Positions 11,288-21,290 of a DNA stretch of 64,000 nucleotides are shown one piece after another. The notes below the pieces were generated by a model. The model was given only the letters and a program-made list of their open reading frames with translations, was not told the DNA's origin and ran no database searches. Origin of the DNA: an uncultured Cellulosilyticum sp. (lineage in GTDB: Bacteria; Bacillota; Clostridia; Lachnospirales; Cellulosilyticaceae); contig CAKVCL010000019.1 in the NCBI GenBank assembly GCA_934725855.1, positions 1 through 64,000 on the forward strand, given 5' to 3'. The first letter of the stretch is position 1; each line of letters begins with the position of its first letter. A program made the translations under genes and the position numbers.

Positions 11288-11626
11288 ATGAAGTATGCAG
11301 AGTCACTTAAAAAGAACTATGAATTTCGTATAGTTTATAGAAAGGGTAAGTCCCTTGCAAATAAATATTTAGTTGTGTATAAATATAGAAATAATAAGGC
11401 TAATAATAGAATAGGAATTTCTGTTAGCAAAAAAGTCGGAAATAGTGTTGTTCGAAGTAGAGTAACAAGACTTATTAGAGAAAGTTATAGATTGAATGAA
11501 GAGTTCATAGAAAAAGAAGGCTGGGACTTTGTTGTTATAGCAAGAAGCATAGCAAACAATGCTTCATATGAAGAGATTTCAACATCATTAATAAATTTAT
11601 TAAAACAACATAATGTTTGGATATAA
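11288..11626 (+). CDS. rnpA: Ribonuclease P protein component
   Basis: 112 residues from the ATG at 11288, which follows TTTAGGAG. The frame is open 13 codons further upstream, but those overlap the rpmH terminator. The basic core RSRVTRLIRESYR matches the RNR motif region of the family, and N-terminal LKKNYEFRIVYRKGKS is typical. It is the protein cofactor of RNase P, which matures tRNA 5' ends. Confidence 0.96.
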   Translation: MKYAESLKKNYEFRIVYRKGKSLANKYLVVYKYRNNKANNRIGISVSKKVGNSVVRSRVTRLIRESYRLNEEFIEKEGWDFVVIARSIANNASYEEISTSLINLLKQHNVWI

Positions 11627-11677
11627 TATTTTTGGTGATTTTTATAAATAATTACAGCTACAGAAAGGATCAGACTA

Positions 11678-11932
11678 ATGAAAGATCTTCCTAAAAAGGT
11701 AGCATTAGTACTTATTAGATTTTATCAAAGGGGAATATCACCCATGCTTGGAGGACATTGTAGGTTTACTCCAACGTGTTCACAATATACTTATGAAGCT
11801 ATTCAGATTCATGGCTTTCTGAAGGGAACGTTTCTTGGGGCAAAAAGGATTTTAAAATGCCATCCATTTCATCCTATAGCATATGATCCCGTACCAGAAA
11901 AAAAAGTTAGAAATAGCAAGAAAAATAAATAG
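11678..11932 (+). CDS. yidD: Membrane protein insertion efficiency factor YidD
   Basis: 84 residues with the family hallmarks [29 protein letters not shown] and [14 protein letters not shown]. YidD is a small membrane-associated protein thought to assist YidC. Gene order rnpA-yidD-yidC is conserved. The ATG follows AGAAAGGAT. Confidence 0.96.
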   Translation: MKDLPKKVALVLIRFYQRGISPMLGGHCRFTPTCSQYTYEAIQIHGFLKGTFLGAKRILKCHPFHPIAYDPVPEKKVRNSKKNK

Positions 11933-11942
11933 GAGGAATAAG

Positions 11943-13097
11943 ATGGGAATTATTAATAACATTTTTGGTGTTATACTTAATGTAATTTTTGAAGGGGTAA
12001 TTATGCTTACACCTGTTGCAGCATTAGGCATATCAATTATTGTCTTTACCCTTGTAGCACGTATCCTATTAACACCACTTCAATTATCATCTCAACGAAC
12101 ATCTAGAGGGATGAGTAAAATCCAACCAGAATTAAACAAAATTCAAGAGAAATATAAAGGTAAAAGCGATCAAGAATCTCAATTAAAGCAAAGTCAAGAG
12201 ATGCAAGCTTTATATAAAAAATATAAGATTAATCCATTTGCAGGTTGTTTGCCACTTATTATTCAATTTCCATTAATTATGGGTTTATTTAATGTATTAA
12301 GGGCTCCAGCAAATTATATTAAATCATTAGGTGCTGAATATAGTAGTATAGCTACAACTATTATTGAAAAGGTATCTAATTATCAAGAGTTATTAAAGCC
12401 ATATCAATCAGGAATTGAAACATCAACTAGATTAAGTTATGATTTGGCTAATAACACTAGTTTAGGACAATATTTAAGTCATTTAACAACTGGGCAATGG
12501 ACAGAGTTTATTAGCAAGGTTGATCCCAACGTAGTTGAGTCTATTAATAGTGTGTTAGTTAAAAAAAATGAATATGAAACATTTTTAGGTTTTAGTGTAG
12601 TAGATACACCAAGTGGTTTAATGAGCACACAATGGTGGGCAATTCTTATTCCTATTATTGCAGGTGCATCAACCTATATTTTTACTAAATTAACAATGGC
12701 ATCTAATGGTCAAGTACAATCAGCTGCTAAAGATGGACAAGCTAATCCTGCAGACTCAATGATGAAGACAATGAATATTGTAATGCCAATTATGACGGGT
12801 GCATTTGCCTATACTATGCCAATTGGTTTAGCATTATATTGGATAGCAGGTAACGTTATTATGCTTGTTCAACAAAAACTAGTTAATAAGATGCTCGAAA
12901 AACAAGATGCAAAACTCGATGCTATACTTCAAAAAGAACGTGAAGAAGCTAGAAAAAATAATAAGACAACAACTAAAAAAGTAATGAAGAAAGTACCTAT
13001 CCAAAAGAAACCAGAAGAAGTAGCAACCGAAGCGCCAAAAACCTATACAAAAAAGGTAATAAAGAAGGTACCTGTTCAAAAAAAATCTGAAGAGTAA
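11943..13097 (+). CDS. yidC: Membrane protein insertase YidC/Oxa1
   Basis: 384 residues from the ATG at 11943, which follows AGGAGGAATAAG; an upstream ATG at 11883 lies inside yidD and is unlikely. Transmembrane segments surround the cytoplasmic loop LTPLQLSSQRTSRGMSKIQP with the conserved Arg, and the family motif GCLPLIIQFPLIMGLF is clear. It inserts proteins into the membrane alone or with Sec. The last 60 residues are a lysine-rich tail with two imperfect copies of KKVxKKVPxQKKxEE, joined by a short acidic linker. A basic tail is normal for ribosome contact; the duplicated unit is unusual. Confidence 0.96.
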   Translation: MGIINNIFGVILNVIFEGVIMLTPVAALGISIIVFTLVARILLTPLQLSSQRTSRGMSKIQPELNKIQEKYKGKSDQESQLKQSQEMQALYKKYKINPFAGCLPLIIQFPLIMGLFNVLRAPANYIKSLGAEYSSIATTIIEKVSNYQELLKPYQSGIETSTRLSYDLANNTSLGQYLSHLTTGQWTEFISKVDPNVVESINSVLVKKNEYETFLGFSVVDTPSGLMSTQWWAILIPIIAGASTYIFTKLTMASNGQVQSAAKDGQANPADSMMKTMNIVMPIMTGAFAYTMPIGLALYWIAGNVIMLVQQKLVNKMLEKQDAKLDAILQKEREEARKNNKTTTKKVMKKVPIQKKPEEVATEAPKTYTKKVIKKVPVQKKSEE

Positions 13098-13154
13098 GGC
13101 CAAGAGAGTGTATTAACAAAACCGATAAACTTATAAAAGGTTGGGGGTATGAAT

Positions 13155-13919
13155 ATGAGGTCTATTGAAAAAGTTGGAAGAACAGTTGATGATGCCATAA
13201 CAGAAGCATTAATTGAATTGGGCGCAAGTACTGATGAAGTTGAAATTGAAGTTATTTCTAAAGGTTCAAAGGGATTACTTGGATTTGGGGCAAAAGAAGC
13301 TAAGGTTCGAGTAACACTTAAAGAGGTTGAAGAACCAATTCAAGTTGAAGAAATTAAAGAAGTTATTTCAGAAGAAATTAGTATTCAAGAATCAAATGAG
13401 CAAGTAATTGATTCAGAAGATCGTGTAGTTGCTTCAAAAGAAGAAATTGAAGATATTATTAATAATGCTAAGGAATTTTTAAATAAGTTATTAAAACAAA
13501 TGGATATTGAATGTGAAATTCATTCAGAAGTTATAAATAATAATCGTGTTAGTATTAATTTAGAAGGCAAAAATATGGGTATAATAATTGGAAAAAGAGG
13601 AGAAACTTTAGATGCCATACAATACCTAGTAAATATTGTTGCTAATAAACAGCGTAAAGAATATATCAAAATTATGCTAGACACTGAAAATTATCGTGCT
13701 AGAAGAGAAGAGACACTTAAAAGATTAGCATTTAAACTTAGCAAAAAGGTTCAAAAATCTAAAAAACCGATTATTTTAGAACCAATGAATCCATATGATA
13801 GAAGAATTATTCATTCTGCCCTTCAAGATAGTAAATTTGTAAAAACTCATAGTGAGGGAAAAGAACCATTTAGAAAAGTTGTTATTACACCAAGTTATCA
13901 CAATAGATCATACAAGTAA
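13155..13919 (+). CDS. jag: RNA-binding protein Jag (KhpB/SpoIIIJ-associated)
   Basis: 254 residues from the ATG at 13155, which has GGGGG seven bases upstream. An ATG two codons earlier is too close to that site. Domains in order: Jag_N (about 1-50, with KGSKGLLGFGAKEAKV), an acidic linker, a KH domain with the loop IIGKRGETLDAIQ, and an R3H domain (MNPYDRRIIHSAL, then HSEGKEPFRKVVI). It binds RNA and in other Firmicutes works with KhpA in cell-envelope control. It follows yidC as usual. Confidence 0.95.
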   Translation: MRSIEKVGRTVDDAITEALIELGASTDEVEIEVISKGSKGLLGFGAKEAKVRVTLKEVEEPIQVEEIKEVISEEISIQESNEQVIDSEDRVVASKEEIEDIINNAKEFLNKLLKQMDIECEIHSEVINNNRVSINLEGKNMGIIIGKRGETLDAIQYLVNIVANKQRKEYIKIMLDTENYRARREETLKRLAFKLSKKVQKSKKPIILEPMNPYDRRIIHSALQDSKFVKTHSEGKEPFRKVVITPSYHNRSYK

Positions 13920-13946
13920 AACCAGTTTTATACTGGTTTTTTTTTT
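13919..13946 (+). terminator. Intrinsic terminator after jag
   Basis: AAACCAGT-TTTAT-ACTGGTTT followed by seven more T. It starts at the jag stop codon and lies just before mnmE, so mnmE expression needs read-through or its own promoter. Confidence 0.8.
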
Positions 13947-13962
13947 AGAAAGGATGAAGTAA

Positions 13963-15345
13963 ATGTTATTTGAAGATACTATTGCAGCAATATCTACGCC
14001 AATTGGGATTGGTGGCATAGGAATTATTAGGGTAAGTGGTAAAGAAGCGATTAGTATCGTTAATAAAATCTTTAGGGCAGCTAACAAAAAATCTCTTTAT
14101 GAGGTGGATTCTCATACAATTACCTATGGACATATTGTAAGTCAAAGTGGTAAAGTGCTAGATGAGGTACTCATCATGTTAATGAAAGGGCCTAAAACTT
14201 TTACAAGAGAAGATGTTATAGAGATTAATTGTCATGGAGGGCCTATACCATTAAATGCTGTTTTGATGGAAACCATTAATGCAGGAGCAAGACTCGCAGA
14301 AAATGGTGAATTTACAAAGCGTGCTTTTTTAAATGGACGTATAGATTTAGCTCAAGTAGAAGCCATTATGGATATTATTGAATCTAAAACAGAGTTATCT
14401 TTATCACAGGCTGTTGGGCAATTAGAAGGAAACTTGTCTAATAAGATTAAAGAATATCAAGATATATTAATGCAGATTATCGCAAGAATAGAAGTATCAA
14501 TAGACTATCCTGAATATGATGATGACGAACCTATTACTAATGATTTCGAATCAGAGTTAAGAGAATTATTAAAGGAACTTAATGAATTATTGAGAACTGC
14601 TGATACAGGCAAGATGATAAGAGATGGTGTAAAAACGGCTATTGTTGGAAGGCCTAATGTAGGGAAATCATCTTTGTTAAATGCGTTATTAGAAGAAAAT
14701 AAAGCAATTGTAACAGATATACCAGGGACAACTAGAGATGTTGTAGAAGCCTATTTGAATATTGATGGTATACCATTCCAATTATTAGATACGGCAGGAA
14801 TTAGAGAAACAGAAGATATTGTTGAACAAATAGGTGTAGAGCGTTCTAAACATTCCATTGAAGAAGCTGATTTAGTCTTAGTATTAATTGATGCACATGA
14901 AGGACTTTTGGAAAAAGATAAAGAAATTCTTGAAGAAGTACGTGGAAAACATGTTATTTATGTACTCAATAAAACAGATTTAGAAAGTGCTATTTCCACG
15001 GAAATAATAAAACAATATTTTAGTAATGGTAAGCTTGTTCATATTTCAGCTAAAGAACAAGAAGGTTTGAAGGAACTTAGAAACGCCATGAAAGAAGTTG
15101 TATTGAAAGGTAATGCAACAGTTAGTAATCAAGCTACTATTTCAAATCAAAGACAAAAACAAGCACTTATTAATGCGATTAAGAGTCTTGATAAAGTAAT
15201 CGAAGCTATTGAAATAGGGTTACCTGAGGATTGCTTAGCTATAGATTTACATGATGCCTTTGGGCATTTAGGGATGATAGTGGGTGAATCTTTAAAAGAA
15301 GAGATTATCAATCAATTATTTAGCAGATTTTGCTTAGGAAAGTAG
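13963..15345 (+). CDS. mnmE: tRNA modification GTPase MnmE
   Basis: 460 residues. An N-terminal tetrahydrofolate-binding domain is followed by a helical domain holding the inserted G domain: P-loop GRPNVGKS (229-236), DIPGTTRDV (252-260), DTAG (276-279), NKTD. The C terminus ends in CLGK (457-460), the catalytic C-x-G-K motif. With MnmG it installs the carboxymethylaminomethyl group on wobble U34 of tRNAs. AGAAAGGATG precedes the ATG. mnmG follows 10 bases later. Confidence 0.97.
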   Translation: MLFEDTIAAISTPIGIGGIGIIRVSGKEAISIVNKIFRAANKKSLYEVDSHTITYGHIVSQSGKVLDEVLIMLMKGPKTFTREDVIEINCHGGPIPLNAVLMETINAGARLAENGEFTKRAFLNGRIDLAQVEAIMDIIESKTELSLSQAVGQLEGNLSNKIKEYQDILMQIIARIEVSIDYPEYDDDEPITNDFESELRELLKELNELLRTADTGKMIRDGVKTAIVGRPNVGKSSLLNALLEENKAIVTDIPGTTRDVVEAYLNIDGIPFQLLDTAGIRETEDIVEQIGVERSKHSIEEADLVLVLIDAHEGLLEKDKEILEEVRGKHVIYVLNKTDLESAISTEIIKQYFSNGKLVHISAKEQEGLKELRNAMKEVVLKGNATVSNQATISNQRQKQALINAIKSLDKVIEAIEIGLPEDCLAIDLHDAFGHLGMIVGESLKEEIINQLFSRFCLGK

Positions 15346-15355
15346 GAGAGAGAAA

Positions 15356-17266
15356 ATGTATAATGCAGACAAGATTGATATTGCCATAATTGGTGGCGGT
15401 CATGCAGGATGTGAGGCGGCTTTAGCGGCAGCCCGTATGGGTAACAAGACCATTATGTTTACGATGTCATTAGATAGCATTGGGATGATGCCTTGTAATC
15501 CTAATGTAGGTGGCACTTCAAAAGGGCATTTAGTACGTGAAATAGATGCTTTAGGTGGAGAAATGGGTAAAAACATTGATAGAACGTTTATTCAATCAAG
15601 AATGCTAAATACGGCAAAGGGCCCAGCTGTACATTCATTAAGAGCTCAAGCTGATAAAGTAAGATATAGTCATGAAATGAAGAGAATTCTTGAGAAAACT
15701 GATAATCTAACCATTAAGCAGCAAGAAGTAGTAGATATTCAAGTAGAAGATGGTAAGGTAAAGGGCGTTGTGACTAACACAGGTGCAATCTATGAATGTA
15801 AGGCTATTGTATTAGCAGGTGGCACATATATTCGTTCAAGATGTCTTACAGGTGAATGTATAGAATATACTGGCCCCAATGGGCTAAAAACATCTAATAA
15901 ACTGAGTGAAGCATTAAAGGCAATTAATATAGAACTTAGAAGATTTAAAACGGGAACCCCAGCTCGTGTAGATGCTAGAACCATTGATTTTTCAAAAATG
16001 GAACCTCAGTATGGGGATGAACGTATAGTTCCTTTTTCTTTTGAAAATAAAGAAGAGGATATTAAGAGAGAGCAATTCCCTTGTTATTTAACTTATACAA
16101 ATGAGAGAACACATCAGATTATTAGAGACAATCTTCATAGATCACCTATGTATTCTGGAGTGATAGAAGGAACAGGACCAAGATACTGTCCATCTATTGA
16201 AGATAAAGTCGTTCGATTTGCTGATAAAGAAAGACATCAAGTATTTATTGAACCAGAAGGTGAAAACACAACTGAAATGTATGTACAAGGCATGAGTTCA
16301 TCTTTACCAGAAGAAGTGCAATTGCAAATGTTACGTACTCTTCCAGGATTAGAAAATGTAGTCGTAATGAGAACTGGATATGCTATTGAGTATGATTGCA
16401 TTAATCCATTACAGCTTAAACATTCACTTGAAATGAAAAATATTGAAGGTTTCTTTAGTGCAGGACAAATGAATGGTAGCTCTGGATATGAAGAAGCAGC
16501 AGCTCAAGGGTTAATTGCAGGTATCAATGCAGCATTAAAAGTTCAAGGTAGAGAGCCAATGATTGTAGACCGTTCAGAAGGTTATGTAGGGGTATTAATT
16601 GATGATTTAGTAACTAAAGGAACTAAAGAACCTTATCGTATGATGACATCAAGAGCAGAGTATAGATTATTACTACGTCAAGATAATGCAGATTTGAGAC
16701 TAACTGAAAAAGGTTATAAAGCAGGCCTAGTTCCAGAAGAAAGATATCAAAGGTTCCTAGCTAAAAGACAAGCTATTCAAGATGAAATGGAAAGACTAAA
16801 ACATGTATATGTTGGAACAAGTGAAAAAGTACAAGCTATTCTTGAAGCTAAAGGAAGCACCTTATTAAAATCAGGAATTGCCTTAGCAGAACTTTTAAAG
16901 AGACCTGAAATGGAATATCATGATTTTGATGAAGTAGATACCCAAAGACCAACATTAACAGAAGATGTTATTCAGCAAGTTATGATTGAACTAAGGTATG
17001 AAGGCTATATTAAGCGTCAGAAACAACAAGTAGAGCAATTTAAACGTCTTGAAAAGAGATTAATTCCTGAAGATATCGATTATAATGAAGTACCTAGTTT
17101 AAGACTTGAAGCTAAACAAAAACTTGAACAAGTAAGACCTATCTCTATGGGGCAAGCTTCAAGAATTTCAGGTGTTTCTCCAGCTGATATTTCCATGCTA
17201 TTAGTTTATCTTGAGCAAAGAAATAGAAGTATCAACAATGAAGCCAAAAAGGAAGAGGAAAATTAA
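15356..17266 (+). CDS. mnmG: tRNA uridine-5-carboxymethylaminomethyl modification enzyme MnmG
   Basis: 636 residues, full length. FAD-binding [17 protein letters not shown] near the N terminus, the GidA signatures [15 protein letters not shown] and GLIAGINAA, and the C-terminal helical domain that binds MnmE. FAD-dependent partner of MnmE in U34 modification. The stop codon shares one base with the start of rsmG (TAATG), so the two are translationally coupled. Confidence 0.97.
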   Translation: MYNADKIDIAIIGGGHAGCEAALAAARMGNKTIMFTMSLDSIGMMPCNPNVGGTSKGHLVREIDALGGEMGKNIDRTFIQSRMLNTAKGPAVHSLRAQADKVRYSHEMKRILEKTDNLTIKQQEVVDIQVEDGKVKGVVTNTGAIYECKAIVLAGGTYIRSRCLTGECIEYTGPNGLKTSNKLSEALKAINIELRRFKTGTPARVDARTIDFSKMEPQYGDERIVPFSFENKEEDIKREQFPCYLTYTNERTHQIIRDNLHRSPMYSGVIEGTGPRYCPSIEDKVVRFADKERHQVFIEPEGENTTEMYVQGMSSSLPEEVQLQMLRTLPGLENVVVMRTGYAIEYDCINPLQLKHSLEMKNIEGFFSAGQMNGSSGYEEAAAQGLIAGINAALKVQGREPMIVDRSEGYVGVLIDDLVTKGTKEPYRMMTSRAEYRLLLRQDNADLRLTEKGYKAGLVPEERYQRFLAKRQAIQDEMERLKHVYVGTSEKVQAILEAKGSTLLKSGIALAELLKRPEMEYHDFDEVDTQRPTLTEDVIQQVMIELRYEGYIKRQKQQVEQFKRLEKRLIPEDIDYNEVPSLRLEAKQKLEQVRPISMGQASRISGVSPADISMLLVYLEQRNRSINNEAKKEEEN

Positions 17267-17985
17267 TGAGAGATTTATTAGTTAATGGCGCAAAAGAGCT
17301 AGGAATAGACCTTTCAGAGCAGCAAGTTGAGCAGTTTATGAGATATAAAACACTTTTACAAGAGTGGAATGAAAAAATGAATCTTACTGCTATTACAGAA
17401 GATCAAGAGATTATAACAAAGCACTTTCTAGATTGCATGACTATCAATAAAGCGATTGGAATGAATGACCAAAAGACTGTTATTGATGTAGGAACAGGAG
17501 CAGGATTTCCAGGTTTAGTAATAAAAATTGCCTTTCCACATTTAGAAGTAACTTTAGTTGATGCACTTAAAAAGAGATTAAATTTCCTTGAAGCAGTTAT
17601 TGATGAGTTAGGATTAAAGGATATTAAATGTGTACATTCCAGGGCAGAGGACTTGGGAAAAAATAAAGCTTATCGTGAAGGGTATGATATTTGTGCATCA
17701 AGAGCAGTAGCTAACTTAGCGGTACTAAGTGAATATACCTTACCCTTTGTTAAGGTGAATGGATATTTAATTGCCTTGAAAGGACAAAAATTAGATGAAG
17801 AATTAGAACAAGGCAAAAAGGCTATTGAAATTTTAGGTGGAAAATTAGAAGAAGTTGTTCATACTGGAGTTCCATTTACTGATTTAGATCATAAGATTGC
17901 AAAGATTAAAAAGGTAAAGCCAACCGCAGCTAGATATCCAAGAAAAGCTGGTGAACCTACAAAAAATCCGTTAGGGATAGTATAG
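17266..17985 (+). CDS. rsmG: 16S rRNA (guanine527-N7)-methyltransferase RsmG
   Basis: 239 residues. SAM-binding motif VIDVGTGAGFPGLVIKI (about 73-90), preceded by WNEKMNLTAITED, which is diagnostic of RsmG/GidB. It methylates G527 of 16S rRNA. Overlaps mnmG by one base, as in many Firmicutes. A hairpin terminator follows. Confidence 0.97.
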   Translation: MRDLLVNGAKELGIDLSEQQVEQFMRYKTLLQEWNEKMNLTAITEDQEIITKHFLDCMTINKAIGMNDQKTVIDVGTGAGFPGLVIKIAFPHLEVTLVDALKKRLNFLEAVIDELGLKDIKCVHSRAEDLGKNKAYREGYDICASRAVANLAVLSEYTLPFVKVNGYLIALKGQKLDEELEQGKKAIEILGGKLEEVVHTGVPFTDLDHKIAKIKKVKPTAARYPRKAGEPTKNPLGIV

Positions 17986-17997
17986 GTGTTATAAATA

Positions 17998-18034
17998 AGT
18001 GGTTAGAATATGATACGTATTCTGACCACTTTTA
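17998..18034 (+). terminator. Intrinsic terminator after rsmG
   Basis: AGTGGTTAGAATA pairs with TATTCTGACCACT (one G-U) around TGATACG, then TTTTAT. It ends the mnmE-mnmG-rsmG unit. Confidence 0.8.
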
Positions 18035-18137
18035 TATTGAATGAGTTAAATTGCACTAGTGTAATAGAATGATATTTATGATGTGCACAAATCCTATTGT
18101 ATCCTGTTGATAATAGAATTTAAGAAGTTTAATGCAA

Positions 18138-18220
18138 TTATCCACAGATGGTAAATAAAAAAATAACATAATAGGGCTGTGAATAAATTCATAATCAGAT
18201 GACAAGTTAAGTTATCCACA
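18138..18220. promoter_or_regulatory. DnaA-box cluster between rsmG and the noc-like gene
   Basis: Two perfect TTATCCACA boxes (18138-18146 and 18212-18220) and a TGTGAATAA near-match (18178-18186) lie in an otherwise gene-free stretch (17986-18366). This is about 7 kb from the main origin cluster. No coding sequence is visible around them. Confidence 0.65.
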
Positions 18221-18316
18221 ATGATAATTATTTAAAATACTGCATTTAGTAGTAAATGTCTAAATAGAGTGAGAAGCAAATTAATTGCTCTAATTATAGC
18301 TTTTATAGGAAAAATA

Positions 18317-18325
18317 TGTTATACT
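18317..18325 (+). promoter_or_regulatory. Extended -10 promoter of the noc-like gene
   Basis: TGTTATACT is an extended -10 element (TG-n-TATACT). No good -35 lies 17 bases upstream. It would start transcription near 18332, which rules out the TTG at 18328 as the translation start. Confidence 0.5.
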
Positions 18326-18366
18326 GATTGGTAGCAAATTCGTTATTTAGAGGGGAGCATGTATTA

Positions 18367-19167
18367 ATGCAAAAAGATTTAAAAATAGAAAACATTGCAG
18401 TAGATAGAGTTATGCCAAATCCGTATCAACCAAGAAAAGTATTTTCAGATGCTGCTCTACAAGAACTTGCAAATTCTATTTTAGAACATGGACTAATGCA
18501 ACCTATTACAGTAAGGATGATAGGCGATTCTTACGAGTTGATTGCTGGTGAAAGGAGACTGAAAGCAACTAAATTAGCAGGCATCAGTACAATCCCAGCG
18601 GTTATAGTAGAAGTAACAACAAAAGATAGTGCTGTGTTAGCACTTATTGAAAATCTTCAAAGAGAAAATTTAAACTTTCTTGAAGAAAGTCAAGCTTATG
18701 AAGCAATTATGAAAGACTACGGATATACACAACAGGAGTTAGCGAATACACTTGGGAAAAGTCAATCGACAATTGCTAATAAATTAAGGATACTTAAATT
18801 AACGCCTAAGGTGCAAGATTTGCTAGTGGAAAATAATTTAACGGAACGTCATGCAAGAGCATTATTAAAGCTACCAAGTGAAGAACATCAAGTTGCGATT
18901 CTTGAAAAGGTTATTAGGCAAGAGCTTAATGTAAAAAGAACGGAACAGCTTGTAGAACAAATGCTAGTTGATATTACTAAAGAAGAAATGATTAAGCATA
19001 AAGCTAATCAAAAAGTAAAAACATACATTCGAGATATGAGATTGGTCACCAATACTATTACTGAAGCTGTTAATTTAATACAGAAGGCTGGAATTGATGC
19101 TAAGTATACTATGAAAGAACATGCTGATAGTTATGAGATTCGTATAAAGATACCAACTAATAAATAA
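18367..19167 (+). CDS. noc: ParB-family protein, Noc-like (nucleoid occlusion) paralog
   Basis: 266 residues from the ATG at 18367, preceded by GAGGGGAG. ParB core: PNPYQPRKVF, the CTP-binding box AGERRLKATKLAG, ENLQRENLNFLEESQAY, and a helix-turn-helix (YTQQELANTLGKSQSTIANKLRIL). The C-terminal dimerisation part follows. Position directly after rsmG and 3 kb before parA-parB is that of Bacillus noc. Unlike B. subtilis Noc, the chosen start leaves no N-terminal amphipathic helix: the protein begins almost at the ParB domain. No palindrome of the Noc-binding type was seen. It could be a second chromosome-binding ParB rather than a true nucleoid-occlusion factor. Confidence 0.82.
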   Translation: MQKDLKIENIAVDRVMPNPYQPRKVFSDAALQELANSILEHGLMQPITVRMIGDSYELIAGERRLKATKLAGISTIPAVIVEVTTKDSAVLALIENLQRENLNFLEESQAYEAIMKDYGYTQQELANTLGKSQSTIANKLRILKLTPKVQDLLVENNLTERHARALLKLPSEEHQVAILEKVIRQELNVKRTEQLVEQMLVDITKEEMIKHKANQKVKTYIRDMRLVTNTITEAVNLIQKAGIDAKYTMKEHADSYEIRIKIPTNK

Positions 19168-19192
19168 AGGTAAAATTAAAGATAGGGTGAAT

Positions 19193-19227
19193 AAGCTTAG
19201 TATGTATGAAAAGTGCTAAGCTTTTTT
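19193..19227 (+). terminator. Intrinsic terminator after the noc-like gene
   Basis: AAGCTTAG and CTAAGCTT form an 8-bp stem, followed by TTTTTT. It separates the noc-like gene from argS. Confidence 0.8.
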
Positions 19228-19393
19228 ATTTTAATTAACTTTTCAAATAAATGCTATTTATAGGTATATTAGTTTATCGAAATGGAAATTAGAAAAATAG
19301 GGATAAATTTTATTTGTATAATAACAAGCTTGATATAATGTTGAGATTTAGATAAAATAAAATAATACATTGTGGTCGAAGGAGAAATGAAAA

Positions 19394-21109
19394 ATGAAGG
19401 ATTTTAAATTAGAAGTTGCCAAGCTTTTAAATAGTAAAGTTAACGATTTATCAATTGATGAGATCTATAATATGATTGAAGTACCATCTAATAGTGAAAT
19501 GGGTGATTATGCATTTCCGTGTTTTAAATTAGCTAAAGTGTTAAGAAAAGCACCGTCTATGATCGCAAAAGAAATTGTTGAAGCATTAGAGAAAGTTGAT
19601 TTTATTGATAAAGCAGAGAATGTTAATGCCTATATTAATTTTTTCTTAAATAAGGCAGTTTATGTAAAAGAAGTATTAGAAGCAGTATTACAAGAAAAAG
19701 AGAATTATGGAATAGAAGTAAACAAGAATAAAGGAAATATTGTTATTGATTATTCTTCTCCTAATATTGCAAAACCATTCCATGTAGGGCATCTTCGTCC
19801 CACAGTAATTGGAAATAGCTTATATCAATTATATAGTGCATTAGGGTACAATTGTATAGGAATTAATCACTTAGGAGACTGGGGAACTCAATTTGGTAAA
19901 TTAATTGTTGCATACAAGAAATATTCTAGTCAACAAAAGGTTGAGGAAGAAGGTATTTCAGAATTATTAAGAATTTATGTATTATTCCATGATGAAGCTA
20001 AAATACATCCAGAGATGGATCAAGAAGCACGTGATTATTTCACTAAGATGGAAAAAGGTGATCAAGAAGCACTTGCATTGTGGAGATGGTTTAAGGAAGT
20101 TAGCTTAAAAGAGTTTGAACGTGTATATAAAATGTTAGGTGTTAAATTTGATAGTTATAATGGTGAAGCATTTTATAATGATAAAATGGCAGCTGTTATT
20201 AAAGAATTAGAAGATAAAGGATTAATTGAAGTTGATGAGGGTGCTAAACTTGTACGTTTAGAAGAAGAAAATATGGCACCATGTTTAATTACTAAAAAGG
20301 ATGGTAGTTCATTATATGCTACTCGTGACATTACTGCAGCAGAGTATCGTAAGAAAACATATGATTTTAAAAAATGTATTTACGTAACTGCTGTACAGCA
20401 AAATCTCCATTTTGCTCAGTGGTTTAAAGTAATTGAGAAAATGGGATATGAATGGGCAAAAGATTTAGTACACGTTTCTTTTGGTATGGTAAGCATGGAA
20501 GGCGGGGAAAAACTTTCAACTAGAAATGGAAATGTTATTTTCCTTGAAGATATATTAAAAGAAGCTGTAGAAAAAACTAAAAAGATCATCGAAGAAAAAA
20601 ATCCAAACTTAGAAAACAAAGATGAAGTCGCAAGGCAAGTAGGAATTGGAGCAGTTATCTTTGATGATATGTATAATAACATTATTAAAGATATTCAATT
20701 CTCATGGGATAGAGTACTTGATTTTCAAGGTGAAACAGGACCATATGTACAATATACTCATGCAAGAGCATGCAGTTTATTGAAAAAAGCTGGGTTAGAT
20801 CTTAATAGTCTTCCAAACTTTGATATTGATGAGAAAACTATTTCTGATGACGTTGTGCTAACTGTAGCTAAGGAATTAGCTTCATTTAAGAATGTCATAA
20901 AACTTGCTGCTAACAATTATGAACCATCATATATTGCTAGATATGCTGTTGACTTAGCTCAAGCATTTAATAAATTCTATAATGAATGTCCGATATTAGT
21001 AGATGATGAGAAGGTTAAATTATCAAGATTAGCAGTGGTTGCTGCAACTAAGTTTACTTTAAAGAATGCACTGGCTTTATTAGGAATTATGGCACCAGAA
21101 CAAATGTAA
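19394..21109 (+). CDS. argS: Arginyl-tRNA synthetase
   Basis: 571 residues, class I. The HIGH-type motif is HVGH in SSPNIAKPFHVGHLRP; the KMSKS region is degenerate as usual for ArgRS (GGEKLSTRNGNVI). The N-terminal Add-1 domain and C-terminal DALR anticodon-binding domain (GPYVQYTHARACSLL and onward) are present. GAAGGAG precedes the ATG. It lies alone between two terminators, splitting the noc-like gene from parA, which is not the usual Bacillus order. I see no T-box upstream. Confidence 0.97.
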   Translation: MKDFKLEVAKLLNSKVNDLSIDEIYNMIEVPSNSEMGDYAFPCFKLAKVLRKAPSMIAKEIVEALEKVDFIDKAENVNAYINFFLNKAVYVKEVLEAVLQEKENYGIEVNKNKGNIVIDYSSPNIAKPFHVGHLRPTVIGNSLYQLYSALGYNCIGINHLGDWGTQFGKLIVAYKKYSSQQKVEEEGISELLRIYVLFHDEAKIHPEMDQEARDYFTKMEKGDQEALALWRWFKEVSLKEFERVYKMLGVKFDSYNGEAFYNDKMAAVIKELEDKGLIEVDEGAKLVRLEEENMAPCLITKKDGSSLYATRDITAAEYRKKTYDFKKCIYVTAVQQNLHFAQWFKVIEKMGYEWAKDLVHVSFGMVSMEGGEKLSTRNGNVIFLEDILKEAVEKTKKIIEEKNPNLENKDEVARQVGIGAVIFDDMYNNIIKDIQFSWDRVLDFQGETGPYVQYTHARACSLLKKAGLDLNSLPNFDIDEKTISDDVVLTVAKELASFKNVIKLAANNYEPSYIARYAVDLAQAFNKFYNECPILVDDEKVKLSRLAVVAATKFTLKNALALLGIMAPEQM

Positions 21110-21124
21110 TAGATTTAAATATTA

Positions 21125-21173
21125 AGGTGGCTATTAGCAAAAAATAGAAATTTCGGCTAATAGCCACCTCTTT
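21125..21173 (+). terminator. Intrinsic terminator after argS
   Basis: AGGTGGCTATTAGC (21125-21138) pairs perfectly with GCTAATAGCCACCT (21156-21169), then CTTTT. Confidence 0.85.
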
Positions 21174-21222
21174 TCTGTTAAATTAGTTTTTTATAGTCAA
21201 TTAATATGGCGGATTATAGATT

Positions 21223-21246
21223 AAAATGTTCCACGTGGAACATTTT
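21223..21246. promoter_or_regulatory. parS centromere-like site
   Basis: TGTTCCACGTGGAACA (21227-21242) is a perfect palindrome differing by one base from the well-known parS TGTTCCACGTGAAACA. Flanking AAAA/TTTT extends the palindrome to 24 bp. It lies 114 bases before parA. ParB spreads from such sites. It is the only one I could see in the window. Confidence 0.93.
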
Positions 21247-21290
21247 AGAATAAATATGTGTTTAGTTAGCTGAAAAATAGTTACGAATTA

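Noticed and set aside
18328..18366. Upstream TTG start for the noc-like gene
   Set aside because: It lies within a few bases of the -10 element and has no ribosome site; the ATG at 18367 has GAGGGGAG.
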